Source of the DNA: Sphingomonas sp. | GTDB lineage: Bacteria > Pseudomonadota > Alphaproteobacteria > Sphingomonadales > Sphingomonadaceae | NCBI RefSeq assembly: GCF_024508665.1 | Contig: NZ_JANINP010000001.1 | Span: forward strand, 496,001-560,000 | DNA: 64,000 nt | Direction of reading: 5' to 3' | Shown here: positions 25,324 through 33,641 of the stretch, piece after piece | Numbering within the stretch: position 1 is the first letter of the stretch | Layout of the letters: each line of letters starts with the position of its first letter | Notes under the pieces: model-generated | Told to the model about the DNA's origin: nothing | Seen by the model: only the letters and a program-made list of their open reading frames with translations | The model's database searches: none | Translations under genes and position numbers: made by a program

Positions 25324-26541
25324 TTACAGCTTTACGACGTTCGACGCGACCTCGCGGTCCTCGCTCAGGTAAAGCGATGCCATCGGCTCGTCCTCGACGA
25401 TCACCGTCTCGTCCGATCCGAAGCCGTTGAACGCGGTCCGCATCGCCGATCCGTAGGCGCCGAGCATCCCGATCTCGAGATAATCGCCCGCCCGCACATC
25501 CGCCGGCAGCATGAACGGCCCGCGCATATGGTCGAGATCGTCGCAGGTCGGGCCGTAGAAGCTGAACGCCATGTCCTTGGCATTGCTGTCGGGCTCGCGC
25601 AGCAGCGTGACCGGAAACCGCCAGGCGATATGCGCGGCGTCGAACAGCGCGCCATAGGCACCGTCGTTGATGTACAATTCGTCGCCGCGGCGCTTTTCGA
25701 CGCGCACGATGATCGAGCTGTACTCGGCGCACAAGGCACGGCCAGGTTCGGCCCAAAGCTCGGCCGAATAGGAAATCGGCAGGCTCTCGAAGGCGCGGTG
25801 GATCGTCTCGAAATAATGTTCGAGCGGCGGGGGCTCCATGCCGGGATAGGTCGAGGGAAAGCCGCCGCCGACATCGACGACGTCGACCGTCACGCCGGCC
25901 TCGACGATCGCCTGGCGCACGCGCTCCATCGCCTCGGCATAAGCGGCCGGCGTCATCGCCTGGCTGCCGACATGGAAGCAGATGCCCAACGCATCGGCGA
26001 TTTGCCGCGCCCGGAACAGCAGCTCCTTCGATTCACCCGGCGCCACGCCGAACTTCGACGCAAGGCTGAGCTTGGAATGCTCGGACGACACGCGCAGGCG
26101 CACGCACAACGTCAGGTCGCTCGCGCCGTGGGTGGCGCGGACGATCTTGTCGAGTTCCTCGATCGAATCGAGGCTGAACGTCTTCACGCCATGCGTGAAA
26201 TACGCCTCGTGGATCGCTTCCTCGGCCTTGACCGGGTGCATGAAGCACAGGGTTGCGTCGGGCAAAGTACGCCGCACCAGCCGCACCTCGGCGATCGAGG
26301 CCACATCGTAATGCGTGATGCCGCTATCCCAGAGAATCTGGATCAGTTCGGGCGATGGATTCGCCTTGACGGCATACATCGAGCGGCCCGGAAACTTCTC
26401 GACGAAGAATCGGGCGGCGCGGGAAGCCGCGTGCGGGCGAATGAGCGTGACCGGCTGAACCGGCCGCTGATCAAGAGCAATTCCGCGGGCGGAATTACCA
26501 GGGGCAGTCGCTAGCCCCAGCGCGCTATGATGCTTGTGCAA
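25324..26541 (-). CDS. Type III PLP-dependent decarboxylase (ornithine/lysine decarboxylase family)
   Basis: 405-aa fold-III decarboxylase. The PLP lysine is Lys59 in SMYAVKANPSPEL, and the pyrophosphate-binding glycines are in DVVDVGGGFPSTY. The C-terminal catalytic cysteine is in YGPTCDDLDHM, a motif of ornithine/lysine decarboxylases rather than diaminopimelate decarboxylases. The likely start is a TTG with GGAGGT 8 nt upstream. It should produce putrescine (or cadaverine) for the DHS-like enzyme downstream. Its leader can sequester the ribosome-binding site, so expression is probably controlled post-transcriptionally. It is a paralog of the XrtA-associated decarboxylase at 7652-8839. Confidence 0.88.
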   Translation of the reverse strand: MHKHHSALGLATAPGNSARGIALDQRPVQPVTLIRPHAASRAARFFVEKFPGRSMYAVKANPSPELIQILWDSGITHYDVASIAEVRLVRRTLPDATLCFMHPVKAEEAIHEAYFTHGVKTFSLDSIEELDKIVRATHGASDLTLCVRLRVSSEHSKLSLASKFGVAPGESKELLFRARQIADALGICFHVGSQAMTPAAYAEAMERVRQAIVEAGVTVDVVDVGGGFPSTYPGMEPPPLEHYFETIHRAFESLPISYSAELWAEPGRALCAEYSSIIVRVEKRRGDELYINDGAYGALFDAAHIAWRFPVTLLREPDSNAKDMAFSFYGPTCDDLDHMRGPFMLPADVRAGDYLEIGMLGAYGSAMRTAFNGFGSDETVIVEDEPMASLYLSEDREVASNVVKL

Positions 26542-26546
26542 CTCAA

Positions 26547-26666
26547 GGGACCTCCAAGTGGCTTGCGCCGTACGGTGAAATGCTGCCTTGCGGTTGGAAG
26601 TCCCATGGGGCAGCGGGAAGCGGGCAGATAAGGTCCAAAGATTACCAAGTAAAGACTTTTTGGACC
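26547..26666 (-). ncRNA. Candidate speF-type leader RNA upstream of ornithine decarboxylase
   Basis: On the minus strand the leader holds an 11-bp stem GGGACTTCCAA (26594-26604) with TTGGAGGTCCC (26547-26557), one G-U pair, that buries the GGAGG ribosome-binding site. Inside it lie CCGTACGG and the GNRA-like hairpin GGCGCAAGCC. A second stem, GGTCCAAA with TTTGGACC (26632-26639 / 26659-26666), forms a 5' domain. This fits the alphaproteobacterial speF motif known upstream of ornithine decarboxylase genes; the assignment rests on position and structure, not a covariance search. Confidence 0.6.
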
Positions 26667-26691
26667 CGATTTTGACGAGCGGAGATGAAAA

Positions 26692-27702
26692 GTGACGATC
26701 GTAAGACAGCCAACGCGGGCAGGAGTCCGGGACGCCGCCGCAAAGATCGCGGCCATCCTGCCACCGTCGCCGCTTTTTACGCAGGAAATCAACGGCGTGA
26801 CGATCGCCTTCAAGGCCGAATCGCTACAGCCGATCGGCGCGTTCAAGCTGCGCGGCGCGTGGCATCGGCTGACCGCTTTGGACGATCATCAACGTACGAA
26901 AGGCGTGGTCGCCTTCTCGTCGGGCAATCATGCCCAGGGAGTCGCCTGGGCAGCGAAGCGACTGGGCATTCCGGCGACGATCGTGATGCCGTCGGATGCA
27001 CCCAAGGCGAAGCGCGACGGCACGCTCGCGCTGGGAGCCGAAATCGTCCCCTATGACCGCATGACCGAGGATCGGGTGCGAATCGCCGCGGAGCTGGCCG
27101 AAGCGCGTGGCGCGGTGCTGGTACCGAGCTTCGACGACCCCTGGATCATCGAAGGGCAAGGCAGCGCCGGGATCGAGGCACGCCGGCAGATGGAGGCGAT
27201 CGGGCTGGGCGAACCGACCCATGTGGTGATTCCCTGCGGCGGCGGCGGGCTCGCAGCGGGAATCGCGCTCGGCCTGACCGAAGCGAAGATAACCGTGGTC
27301 GAGCCCGAAGGCTGGGACGATATGCGCCGCAGCCTCGAGGCGAGCTGGATCGAGCCTGTCGGTCCCAATCCGCCGCCGACCTCCTGCGATGCCCTGCAGA
27401 CGCCGGTCGTCTCGCCGCTGACCTTCGAGGTGCTGGCGCGGCGCGACGCCAAGGGGGTGGCCGTCAGCGAGGCGGAGATTCGCGCGGCACAGCGCTGGGC
27501 CGCGGCCAAGCTGCGACTGGTCATCGAGCCAGGCGGTGCGGTCGGGTTGGCGGCGCTGCTTGCGGGCAAGGTAGCCGCCGAGGCGGGAATGCTGATTATC
27601 CTGTCGGGCGGCAATGTCGATATCGACGCCTATGCCAAGGCGCTGGCTCCCGAACCCGCCGAAACGCCGGCCTTCCCGGCGCTGAGCGAAAGCGAATCAT
27701 GA
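26692..27702 (+). CDS. Threonine/serine dehydratase-like PLP enzyme
   Basis: 336-aa fold-II PLP enzyme starting at GTG with GGAG 7 nt upstream. The PLP lysine is Lys52 in IGAFKLRGAW, the asparagine loop is FSSGNHAQGVAWAA, the phosphate-binding loop is IPCGGGGLAAGI, and the C-terminal serine-type motif is LSGGNVD. It would deaminate threonine or serine (or racemise serine) to a 2-oxo acid and ammonia. It lacks the C-terminal ACT regulatory domain of biosynthetic IlvA, so it is a catabolic or racemase-type member. Divergent from the decarboxylase leader; its stop overlaps the start of a 55-aa membrane protein. Confidence 0.88.
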   Translation: MTIVRQPTRAGVRDAAAKIAAILPPSPLFTQEINGVTIAFKAESLQPIGAFKLRGAWHRLTALDDHQRTKGVVAFSSGNHAQGVAWAAKRLGIPATIVMPSDAPKAKRDGTLALGAEIVPYDRMTEDRVRIAAELAEARGAVLVPSFDDPWIIEGQGSAGIEARRQMEAIGLGEPTHVVIPCGGGGLAAGIALGLTEAKITVVEPEGWDDMRRSLEASWIEPVGPNPPPTSCDALQTPVVSPLTFEVLARRDAKGVAVSEAEIRAAQRWAAAKLRLVIEPGGAVGLAALLAGKVAAEAGMLIILSGGNVDIDAYAKALAPEPAETPAFPALSESES

Positions 27703-27866
27703 GCGGCATGCAGGACATGGCCTATGCCGTCGCGATGATCGCGGCGGCGATCCTCGCCTATTTCGGCGCGCGCTTGTGCCGCCGTGCTGATACGCGGACC
27801 AAGGGCGTGCTGATGATCGTTATGGCCATCGTGCTGGTCGGGAATGTGTTGGTTTGGACGTTGTAG
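27699..27866 (+). CDS. Small two-helix membrane protein
   Basis: 55 aa, starting at ATG overlapping the dehydratase stop (ATGA). Two hydrophobic helices, AYAVAMIAAAILAYFGA (about 8-24) and VLMIVMAIVLVGNVLVW (37-53), are joined by a basic loop LCRRADTRTKG. The positive loop predicts both ends outside the cytoplasm. No family is recognised. Translational coupling to the preceding enzyme supports it being real. Confidence 0.6.
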   Translation: MSGMQDMAYAVAMIAAAILAYFGARLCRRADTRTKGVLMIVMAIVLVGNVLVWTL

Positions 27867-27922
27867 ACGGCGTCCGAGCCAGACCATCGCTCAATTTTCC
27901 CGCGCGCTTTCCAGCCGACCTC

Positions 27923-30208
27923 TCAGCCCACTTCCCGCCGGAGCGCGTCGATCATGCCCGGCACCGCGGTCAGCCGTGCTTCCTCTTCGTCCAGGATCGC
28001 ATGGAACGCGCTGCGCTTGATCGCGGCGACGCGTCCCGGCTTCATTCGCACGCGCGGCGGGAGTGCCGAGACGATGATGTCGATCATCCGTTCGGCGCCG
28101 TGCAGCCGTCCCCACAGATAGTCGTTCTCGCGATAGGCGCGGCTGAAGAACGCGCCGAAACTGTTGAACTGAATACCTTTCAAGGTCGCTTCAGCGCCGC
28201 CGCTGCGGATTGCGGCGGCGTCCTCCGGGGCGATCCGGTCGACCTTGATTGGATCGAATTCGTCCAGCCCTTCTCCCTGCAGCAGCGGCAAGGTCGCAAC
28301 GTCGAAAAAGGGAAAGCCGAGATAGGTCAGCAAGAGCGGCCGCTTCACGTCCTTCGCCATGCCGGCAAAGGCGGCGGCGAGCTTGGCATCGGTATCGTCA
28401 TCTAGGTCTTTGAGGTTCAGCGACGCGGCCAGCTTTTCCAGCAATGGCGCGGCGTCGTTGTGCAGGCTGCGCACGTCGCGGCGCAAGGCGAGATGCGTGT
28501 CTGTCCGTTTCGCCTCGAGATAAGCGGCGAGCGCGTCGTAGATCGCGTCACGCGCGGCGGTCAGCTGCTCCTCGGATAGATCTTCTTCCAGTTCGGCGAG
28601 CCTGCGTGCGACCAGCCTCAGCCGCCGGATACGGAATCCAAGGTCGAACGAACGCAGGAAAAGGATTGCTGATTCACTGGCCTTGCCCGCGAAGGTGAGC
28701 CCGCCGTCGCGCGCTCGCACCGCGGCCTCGACCACCTGGCGGATGCGTATGAGGCGGTCGGGCCCGGTCTCGCCTCCAACCGCATGGAGCAGGTTGCTGA
28801 TCAGGTCGATCACGCCCGCCACCTTGAGATGACCATAGGCCGCATAAGCGTAACCCGACTTCGCGGCCGCGGCATTCTGCGCCTTGATGCGCCAGTTCTT
28901 GAGGCGGGTCGCGGTCGGCGAATCCATGAACAACGTATAGTCGAACAGGCTTTCGATCTGCGTTTCGACCTCGGGCCGGATCGACTGCGTGATCGCGCGC
29001 ATATTCTCGATCCGCTTGCTCCGTTCCTGGATTTCCTCGAGATTGTCGCGGATCGGCTGCTGCCGCGGAATTTCGGAGATTGCGCCGATGATCGTCTGGA
29101 AAAATCCCGGCGATTGCGCAGCGGTCGTGCCGAAATGGAAGCCGGCGCCGGGCGAGGGGTCGATATAGATGAACCGGCGGTCGATCTCGCGCCGCGCCGG
29201 GCGTTCGCGGAGCGCATCGATCGCCGGGCGGAACGGCGCGTTGACCAGCACCGATCCGTCGATCAGCACCGCGCTGTCGACCGCATTTACCGCATATTGC
29301 CGCGGCAATGCACGCTGCAGGAAGGCGTCGCGCGTTGGCCAGGCCATGTCGCGATCCGCCAGCACCTTGTCGAGTTCGGCGATGGTGAAGGGCGGAAAGG
29401 CTCCCGGAAAGCTCGACGTGGCGCGCGCGGCGAAGACGAGTTCGGCGGGGTCCGCGAATCCGCCCGTGCCATGGTCGGTGAACGGGATGACTAGGCGATG
29501 CTCGGTCTCCAGCACTTCGGGCGGCGAATTGAGCTCGAGCCGTTCGGGATGGCCGCGAAAATCGGTGACGGTAACGAACAGATCGAGCGGTTGCCCGGCG
29601 GGTAGCAATCGCCCGTCGCCGCCGCTCTCGGCCATCGCCGCCAGCGCATCGAGCACCAGGTTGGTGAAGCGCTCTCCCCCGAAGGGCGGCTCGAACCAGC
29701 GTGAGCGGACGAAATGCGACAGTTTTTTCTCGACTTCGGCGCGCGCTTCCGAATCGACCAGTTCGTCGACCCGCGCCGCGCCACGCCGCTGCGCCATCCA
29801 GGCGATTGGCAGCGCCCATGCTTTGGCGAACCGATGCGATGGCGCCGCTTCCGGATCGATCAGTGCCTCGACATCGGCGACGTCGAGCCACAATTGCGTC
29901 AGCGGCTCCAGGCTCTGTCCGGTCGCCAATGCTTGCGCCAGGAATACGCCGTTGATCCCGCCGGCGCTGGCACCCGCGACGATGTCCGGTAGCACGCGCA
30001 GCCGGATATCGGCATCCTTCTCGATCTCGCTCAGCAAGCCGCAATAGATATGCTCGGTCGATTTGACGTGCGGCGACCGCCCGGAGTGAAAAGCGCGGCT
30101 GGCCCGTGCGAGCCGCCAGATCTCCTTGGTGATGCCGTGCATATAGACCGCCAGGCTGATTCCGCCGTAGCAGACCAGCGCCATGCGCAGTTCTTTCTCG
30201 CGCGTCAC
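27923..30208 (-). CDS. Patatin-like phospholipase with DUF3376 domain
   Basis: 761 aa from a GTG at 30206-30208 that overlaps the upstream gene's stop (GTGA); the longer frame to 30715 is a shadow of that gene. It begins TREKELRMALVCYGGISLAVYMHGITKEIWRL, a signature of the patatin-related DUF3376 family. The catalytic Ser81 is in GASAGGING and the paired aspartate is in LIDGSVLVNAPF. Patatins hydrolyse acyl ester bonds of membrane lipids with a Ser-Asp dyad. The C-terminal 350 residues are helical, of unknown role. No signal peptide. It is paired with an EEP hydrolase gene, suggesting a lipid or phosphodiester degrading pair. Confidence 0.9.
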   Translation of the reverse strand: MTREKELRMALVCYGGISLAVYMHGITKEIWRLARASRAFHSGRSPHVKSTEHIYCGLLSEIEKDADIRLRVLPDIVAGASAGGINGVFLAQALATGQSLEPLTQLWLDVADVEALIDPEAAPSHRFAKAWALPIAWMAQRRGAARVDELVDSEARAEVEKKLSHFVRSRWFEPPFGGERFTNLVLDALAAMAESGGDGRLLPAGQPLDLFVTVTDFRGHPERLELNSPPEVLETEHRLVIPFTDHGTGGFADPAELVFAARATSSFPGAFPPFTIAELDKVLADRDMAWPTRDAFLQRALPRQYAVNAVDSAVLIDGSVLVNAPFRPAIDALRERPARREIDRRFIYIDPSPGAGFHFGTTAAQSPGFFQTIIGAISEIPRQQPIRDNLEEIQERSKRIENMRAITQSIRPEVETQIESLFDYTLFMDSPTATRLKNWRIKAQNAAAAKSGYAYAAYGHLKVAGVIDLISNLLHAVGGETGPDRLIRIRQVVEAAVRARDGGLTFAGKASESAILFLRSFDLGFRIRRLRLVARRLAELEEDLSEEQLTAARDAIYDALAAYLEAKRTDTHLALRRDVRSLHNDAAPLLEKLAASLNLKDLDDDTDAKLAAAFAGMAKDVKRPLLLTYLGFPFFDVATLPLLQGEGLDEFDPIKVDRIAPEDAAAIRSGGAEATLKGIQFNSFGAFFSRAYRENDYLWGRLHGAERMIDIIVSALPPRVRMKPGRVAAIKRSAFHAILDEEEARLTAVPGMIDALRREVG

Positions 30209-30900
30209 GCCGTCTTCACCGTGGCCCAGATCGGCAGATGGTCGGACGCCCAGCGCGACGCGTGGCTGACATGCACCCCGCAATCGACGATCTCGAGGTC
30301 GGGCGAGGCCATAATCCGGTCGAGCCGCCCGACCGGTCGTCGCGCGTGGAAACTCGGCCCGGTCGGCGCGAAGTGAAAACGCGTGCCGAAATCCTTCAGG
30401 CAGCCCGAGGCGCGCGTCCATTCGTTGAGATCGCCCATCATCACTGTCGGCAATTGATGCGTACTGGCATCGAGATGCGCGAGGATCGCATCGGCCTGAC
30501 GCCGCCGCATCAGTCCCGACAGATCGAGGTGCATGCCGACCACCCGGATCGCCTGGCCGCCGACGCGCAGGTCGGCCGTCACCGCACCGCGCGGCTCCAG
30601 CGTCGGCAGGTGGATAGCCTCGCAATCGACCACTTGGGCGTCGCGACGGACCAGCAGCACGTTGCCGTGCCATCCGCTCGATAGCGGCCGTGATCCGAAT
30701 GGCAGGGCCTTCCACGCGCCATGGTCGGACAGATGCTCGGAATTCAGAATCGCCGCACGCCGGCCGAAACGGCGATCGGCCTCCTGCAGCGCGATCACAT
30801 CGGCATCGATTTCATGCAGCACGGCCATGATCCGCTCTGGACTGCGGATGCGGTCGGTGCCGACCCCTTTGCGGATATTGTAGCTCGCGACCTTGATCAT
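30205..30900 (-). CDS. Endonuclease/exonuclease/phosphatase (EEP) family hydrolase
   Basis: 231-aa metal-dependent phosphoesterase. Conserved parts are VASYNIRKGVG at the N-terminus, IALQEAD (metal-binding Glu), GMHLDLSG (His), MMGDLNEW (Asp/Asn) and the final SDHLPIWA (Asp-His). These complete the EEP active site, which can act on nucleic acids, inositol phosphates or phospholipid head groups. Coupling with a patatin phospholipase favours a lipid-type substrate (inference). It is first gene of a leftward two-gene unit. Confidence 0.88.
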   Translation of the reverse strand: MIKVASYNIRKGVGTDRIRSPERIMAVLHEIDADVIALQEADRRFGRRAAILNSEHLSDHGAWKALPFGSRPLSSGWHGNVLLVRRDAQVVDCEAIHLPTLEPRGAVTADLRVGGQAIRVVGMHLDLSGLMRRRQADAILAHLDASTHQLPTVMMGDLNEWTRASGCLKDFGTRFHFAPTGPSFHARRPVGRLDRIMASPDLEIVDCGVHVSHASRWASDHLPIWATVKTA

Positions 30901-30983
30901 TGGAGTTTGTGTGAACGCCTTCGCCTGGTGCGAGTTGCAATGGACTAGCCCAAATGACCGGCGCGTGTCATCCCGGACGCGCC

Positions 30984-31364
30984 ATGATCGACCAGAGCTC
31001 CGCCAACTCGATCGCCGATGTTGTCCGCGTCCGCGCGTTGTTGATTGGTGCGGCCAAGGCAGGCGAGGCGATCAGCTATTCGCACTTGCTGGCGAAATTG
31101 GGCCATCGCTTCACCCGGCCCAAGATGCGCGCGCTATGCAAGACGCTCGACGTGATCGACGAGGCCGCGATCGCCGCGGGCGAACCCGAGCTCGCTGTGC
31201 TGGTGGTGCGCGAGTCGGATGGCCTGCCGGGCCAGGGTTGGTGGGGTGGCGCGCGGGCATTTGTGCTCGGCTATGATGGCCCGTGGACCGGGCCGAGAGC
31301 AATGAAGCTGGTTCGCGAGCAGCAGCAGATCGCATTCGACTATTGGCGGGGTAGAATGCCCTGA
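30984..31364 (+). CDS. Conserved hypothetical protein (often mislabelled ribose-phosphate pyrophosphokinase)
   Basis: 126 aa from ATG 30984. It has ISYSHLLAKLGHRFTRPKMRALCKTLDVID and LVVRESDGLPGQGWWGGARA, a conserved alphaproteobacterial pattern that resembles the N-terminal half of 'restriction/PRPP-like' small proteins but shows none of the phosphoribosyl pyrophosphate loops. Sphingomonad homologs are sometimes labelled ribose-phosphate pyrophosphokinase; I see no support for that activity. The W-W-G-G tail may bind a ligand. Confidence 0.7.
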   Translation: MIDQSSANSIADVVRVRALLIGAAKAGEAISYSHLLAKLGHRFTRPKMRALCKTLDVIDEAAIAAGEPELAVLVVRESDGLPGQGWWGGARAFVLGYDGPWTGPRAMKLVREQQQIAFDYWRGRMP

Positions 31365-31413
31365 GGACATGTCCTGCCGTTCCTTTGCATCGACGCCTTC
31401 AAGGGGCGGTTCG

Positions 31414-31812
31414 CTAGGCAGGATCTACTGTCGCGGGGTTGCTCACTGCTTTCCTGACCAACGCTACGAAACTCTTTCCGTGGCGTACCAATTGGGCCTT
31501 GTCGAAGCATGCCTTGGCGCCGCGCTCGATCGCCTCGGTCTCGGCGGCCGATCCCCATGTGGTGTGCGACGATACGACAAGGACCGGGGCGTGCGGATGT
31601 CCGGCCAGTTCGTCCAAAAATGCGAAGCCATCGATACCCGGCATTGCGAGATCGAGTATGATTACGCTCGGCACGAACTTGTCGATCATCTCTCGCGCCG
31701 CAACGACGCTATCCGCGGATCCCACGACCCGGAAATCTTTCTCGCTTTCCAGTAGTTGCTCGATGATCGCCCTCACCGTGAGCGAGTCGTCGATGACGAG
31801 CACATTGAACAT
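31414..31812 (-). CDS. Stand-alone response regulator receiver domain (CheB/CheY-like)
   Basis: 132 aa from the ATG at 31810-31812. The acidic pair is Asp8/Asp9 (VLVIDDSLTVR), the phosphorylation site is Asp54 (VIILDLAMPGIDGF), the switch Ser is in VLVVSSHTTWG, and the conserved lysine is in CFDKAQLV. The segment LDLAMPGIDGFAFLDEL is closest to the receiver of CheB-type methylesterases. There is no output domain and no kinase gene nearby, so its partner is encoded elsewhere. AGGAAGA precedes the start. Confidence 0.88.
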   Translation of the reverse strand: MFNVLVIDDSLTVRAIIEQLLESEKDFRVVGSADSVVAAREMIDKFVPSVIILDLAMPGIDGFAFLDELAGHPHAPVLVVSSHTTWGSAAETEAIERGAKACFDKAQLVRHGKSFVALVRKAVSNPATVDPA

Positions 31813-31996
31813 GACGTTCTTCCTTCCGGGTTGGAAGGTATAACGCCTCAGCAGCGAATGAGTGGCGCACTGCCACGCCCTTCTCCAGCGCGCCCGGCCG
31901 AGTGGACCAGAAAAATTTCCCGGAACCGGCACTTCGATCCGATCGGGCATCCGATCACATGTGGGGCAGTCACGTTCGCATATCGGAGATGGACGG

Positions 31997-32572
31997 ATGA
32001 ATTTTCGCGCCGCAATGGCCTTGAGCTTGGCCCTGACGCTCGCGTTAGGTCTGCCGGCTGGGATCGGCCGCGCCGCCGACACGGCCGCAGTGCCGCAGGC
32101 GCCGCGCGACGGGTCGCACGATTTCGATTTTGCGCGCGGCGTCTGGCACACCCACATCACTCGCGTGCTCGATCCGTTCGACGGCGGAACTCATATCACC
32201 ACGTCCGACGGCACCAAGACCGCTATGCCGATCTGGGGCGGCCGCGGCTGGATCGAAGAACTCGACGTCGACGGCCAGGACGGACATTGGCAGGGAGCGA
32301 CGGTCTTTCTCTACAATACGAAGTCCCGCCAGTGGAGCCAGTCGTATATCGACAGCGACACCGCCGAGGTGGACACGCCCGGGATCGGTGAATTCAAGGA
32401 CGGGCGTGGCGAGTTTTACTCGACCGGCAAATACAAGAATCGCGACGTCCTGGTGCGTGGAATCTGGTCGGACATCACACCAGATTCACATCGTTACGAG
32501 ATATCTTACTCGCAGGACGGCGGGCGCACCTGGGCTGCCGTTTTCAAGGCCTATCTGACCCGGTTGAAATAG
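31997..32572 (+). CDS. Exported DFDF-type protein, copy 1
   Basis: 191-aa secreted protein with a signal peptide (RAAMALSLALTLALGLPAGIGRA). The mature part starts HDFDFARGVWHTHITRVLDPF, then IWGGRGWIEELDVDGQDGHW, and GEFYSTGKYKNRDVLVRGIW. It is clearly paralogous to the protein at 45711-46301, and similar to proteins in the DUF1579-like beta-barrel ligand-binding class. No enzymatic residues stand out. GGAG is just upstream of the ATG. Divergent from the receiver gene. Confidence 0.8.
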   Translation: MNFRAAMALSLALTLALGLPAGIGRAADTAAVPQAPRDGSHDFDFARGVWHTHITRVLDPFDGGTHITTSDGTKTAMPIWGGRGWIEELDVDGQDGHWQGATVFLYNTKSRQWSQSYIDSDTAEVDTPGIGEFKDGRGEFYSTGKYKNRDVLVRGIWSDITPDSHRYEISYSQDGGRTWAAVFKAYLTRLK

Positions 32573-32640
32573 ATCGACAGGATAACTCTGCTCATGGTTT
32601 GGACGGCCTACCGGGGGGAGCAAACTACAGTGCGCGCGCT

Positions 32641-33633
32641 TTAGCTGTCGCCCCAGAACCCCGGTCGCGGTGCACTGAGTTTCCCGGCGACGCATTCAAC
32701 CCCGCCCTCGCGATCGTGCGCGAGCCATAGCGGTCCGTCGAGATCGGCGAACACGCTGTCCACCGCGATCATCAGCGCCGGCGCGATCGACAGCGAAGAG
32801 CAGACCATGCAGCCGGTCATCAAGTCAAGTCCGCGCCGACGCGCTTCCTGCGCCAGCTCGAGCGCGGCGGTCAGGCCGCCGGCTTTGTCGAGCTTGATGT
32901 TCACCACCCCATAGCCATCGGGCAGCGCCGAGAGGTTCGACGCTTCGTGCACCGATTCGTCGGCAGCAATAGGAATTGCCGAGACGAAGCCGGTGAGCGC
33001 GGCGTCGTCGGCCGCCGGCAGGGGTTGTTCGAGCAGGTCGACTCTCAGGTCGAGCAGCAATTGTTGCAGCGACCGCACGTCTTCGATCGTCCAGCTCTCG
33101 TTGGGATCGACGATCAGGCGGGGCAGGGGCGCCGCATCGCGGACCGCGCGCAATTGCGCGGCGGGATCGCTGCGGTCGACCTTGACCTTGATCAGCGGCA
33201 CGTCGGCCAGCGCCGCCGCCGCCACGCGCATGCGGTCGGGCGTGTCGAGCCCGACGGTCATCGCCGTCGCGATCGGACCAATCGGCTGCTTCAGACCGAT
33301 CATTGTCGCGACGTCGCTACCGGCGAGGCGCGCCTCCAGATCCCAAAGCGCGCAATCCACCGCATTGCGGGCAGCCCCAGCCGGCATCAGCCGCAACAGC
33401 TCCTCGCGCCCCGCGCCGCTTTCGAGGGCGTCGCGCACCGCGTCGATCGCGGCGATCGTGCTGTCTATCGTCTCGCCATAGCGTGGATAAGGCACGCACT
33501 CGCCACGCCCGGCGGCGCCTTCCTGTTCGATCCGCACGGTTACGACCTCAGCGGCGGTTTTAGTCCCGCGCGAGATACGGAACGGCGTGCTGAGCGGGAA
33601 GGTCTCGGGTTGGATCGTTATCGTGCGGTGCAT
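32641..33633 (-). CDS. dgcA: DgcA-type N-acetyl-D-glutamate racemase (enolase superfamily)
   Basis: 330 aa from ATG at 33631-33633. It belongs to the dipeptide-epimerase/muconate-lactonizing branch of the enolase superfamily: the first catalytic Lys in LIKVKVDR, metal ligands in LIVDPNESW and LEQPLP, an Asp in AADESVHE, and the second Lys in NIKLDKAGGL. Paired with a DUF1611 gene it matches the DgcN-DgcA module of D-glutamate catabolism known from marine alphaproteobacteria and gammaproteobacteria, where DgcA converts N-acetyl-D-Glu to the L form. It ends the dgcN-dgcA unit (8-bp gap). Confidence 0.85.
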   Translation of the reverse strand: MHRTITIQPETFPLSTPFRISRGTKTAAEVVTVRIEQEGAAGRGECVPYPRYGETIDSTIAAIDAVRDALESGAGREELLRLMPAGAARNAVDCALWDLEARLAGSDVATMIGLKQPIGPIATAMTVGLDTPDRMRVAAAALADVPLIKVKVDRSDPAAQLRAVRDAAPLPRLIVDPNESWTIEDVRSLQQLLLDLRVDLLEQPLPAADDAALTGFVSAIPIAADESVHEASNLSALPDGYGVVNIKLDKAGGLTAALELAQEARRRGLDLMTGCMVCSSLSIAPALMIAVDSVFADLDGPLWLAHDREGGVECVAGKLSAPRPGFWGDS

Positions 33634-33641
33634 GATGGCGA

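Noticed and set aside
30209..30715. 169-residue N-terminal extension of the patatin protein
   Set aside because: It is the out-of-frame shadow of the EEP hydrolase; the GTG at 30206-30208 gives the conserved family start.
30984..31364. Ribose-phosphate pyrophosphokinase assignment
   Set aside because: The protein is only 126 aa and shows no PRPP loop or phosphate-binding motif; kept as conserved hypothetical.
31365..31413. Possible kinase gene beside the lone receiver
   Set aside because: The gap is only 49 bp and no histidine kinase motifs occur nearby on either strand.
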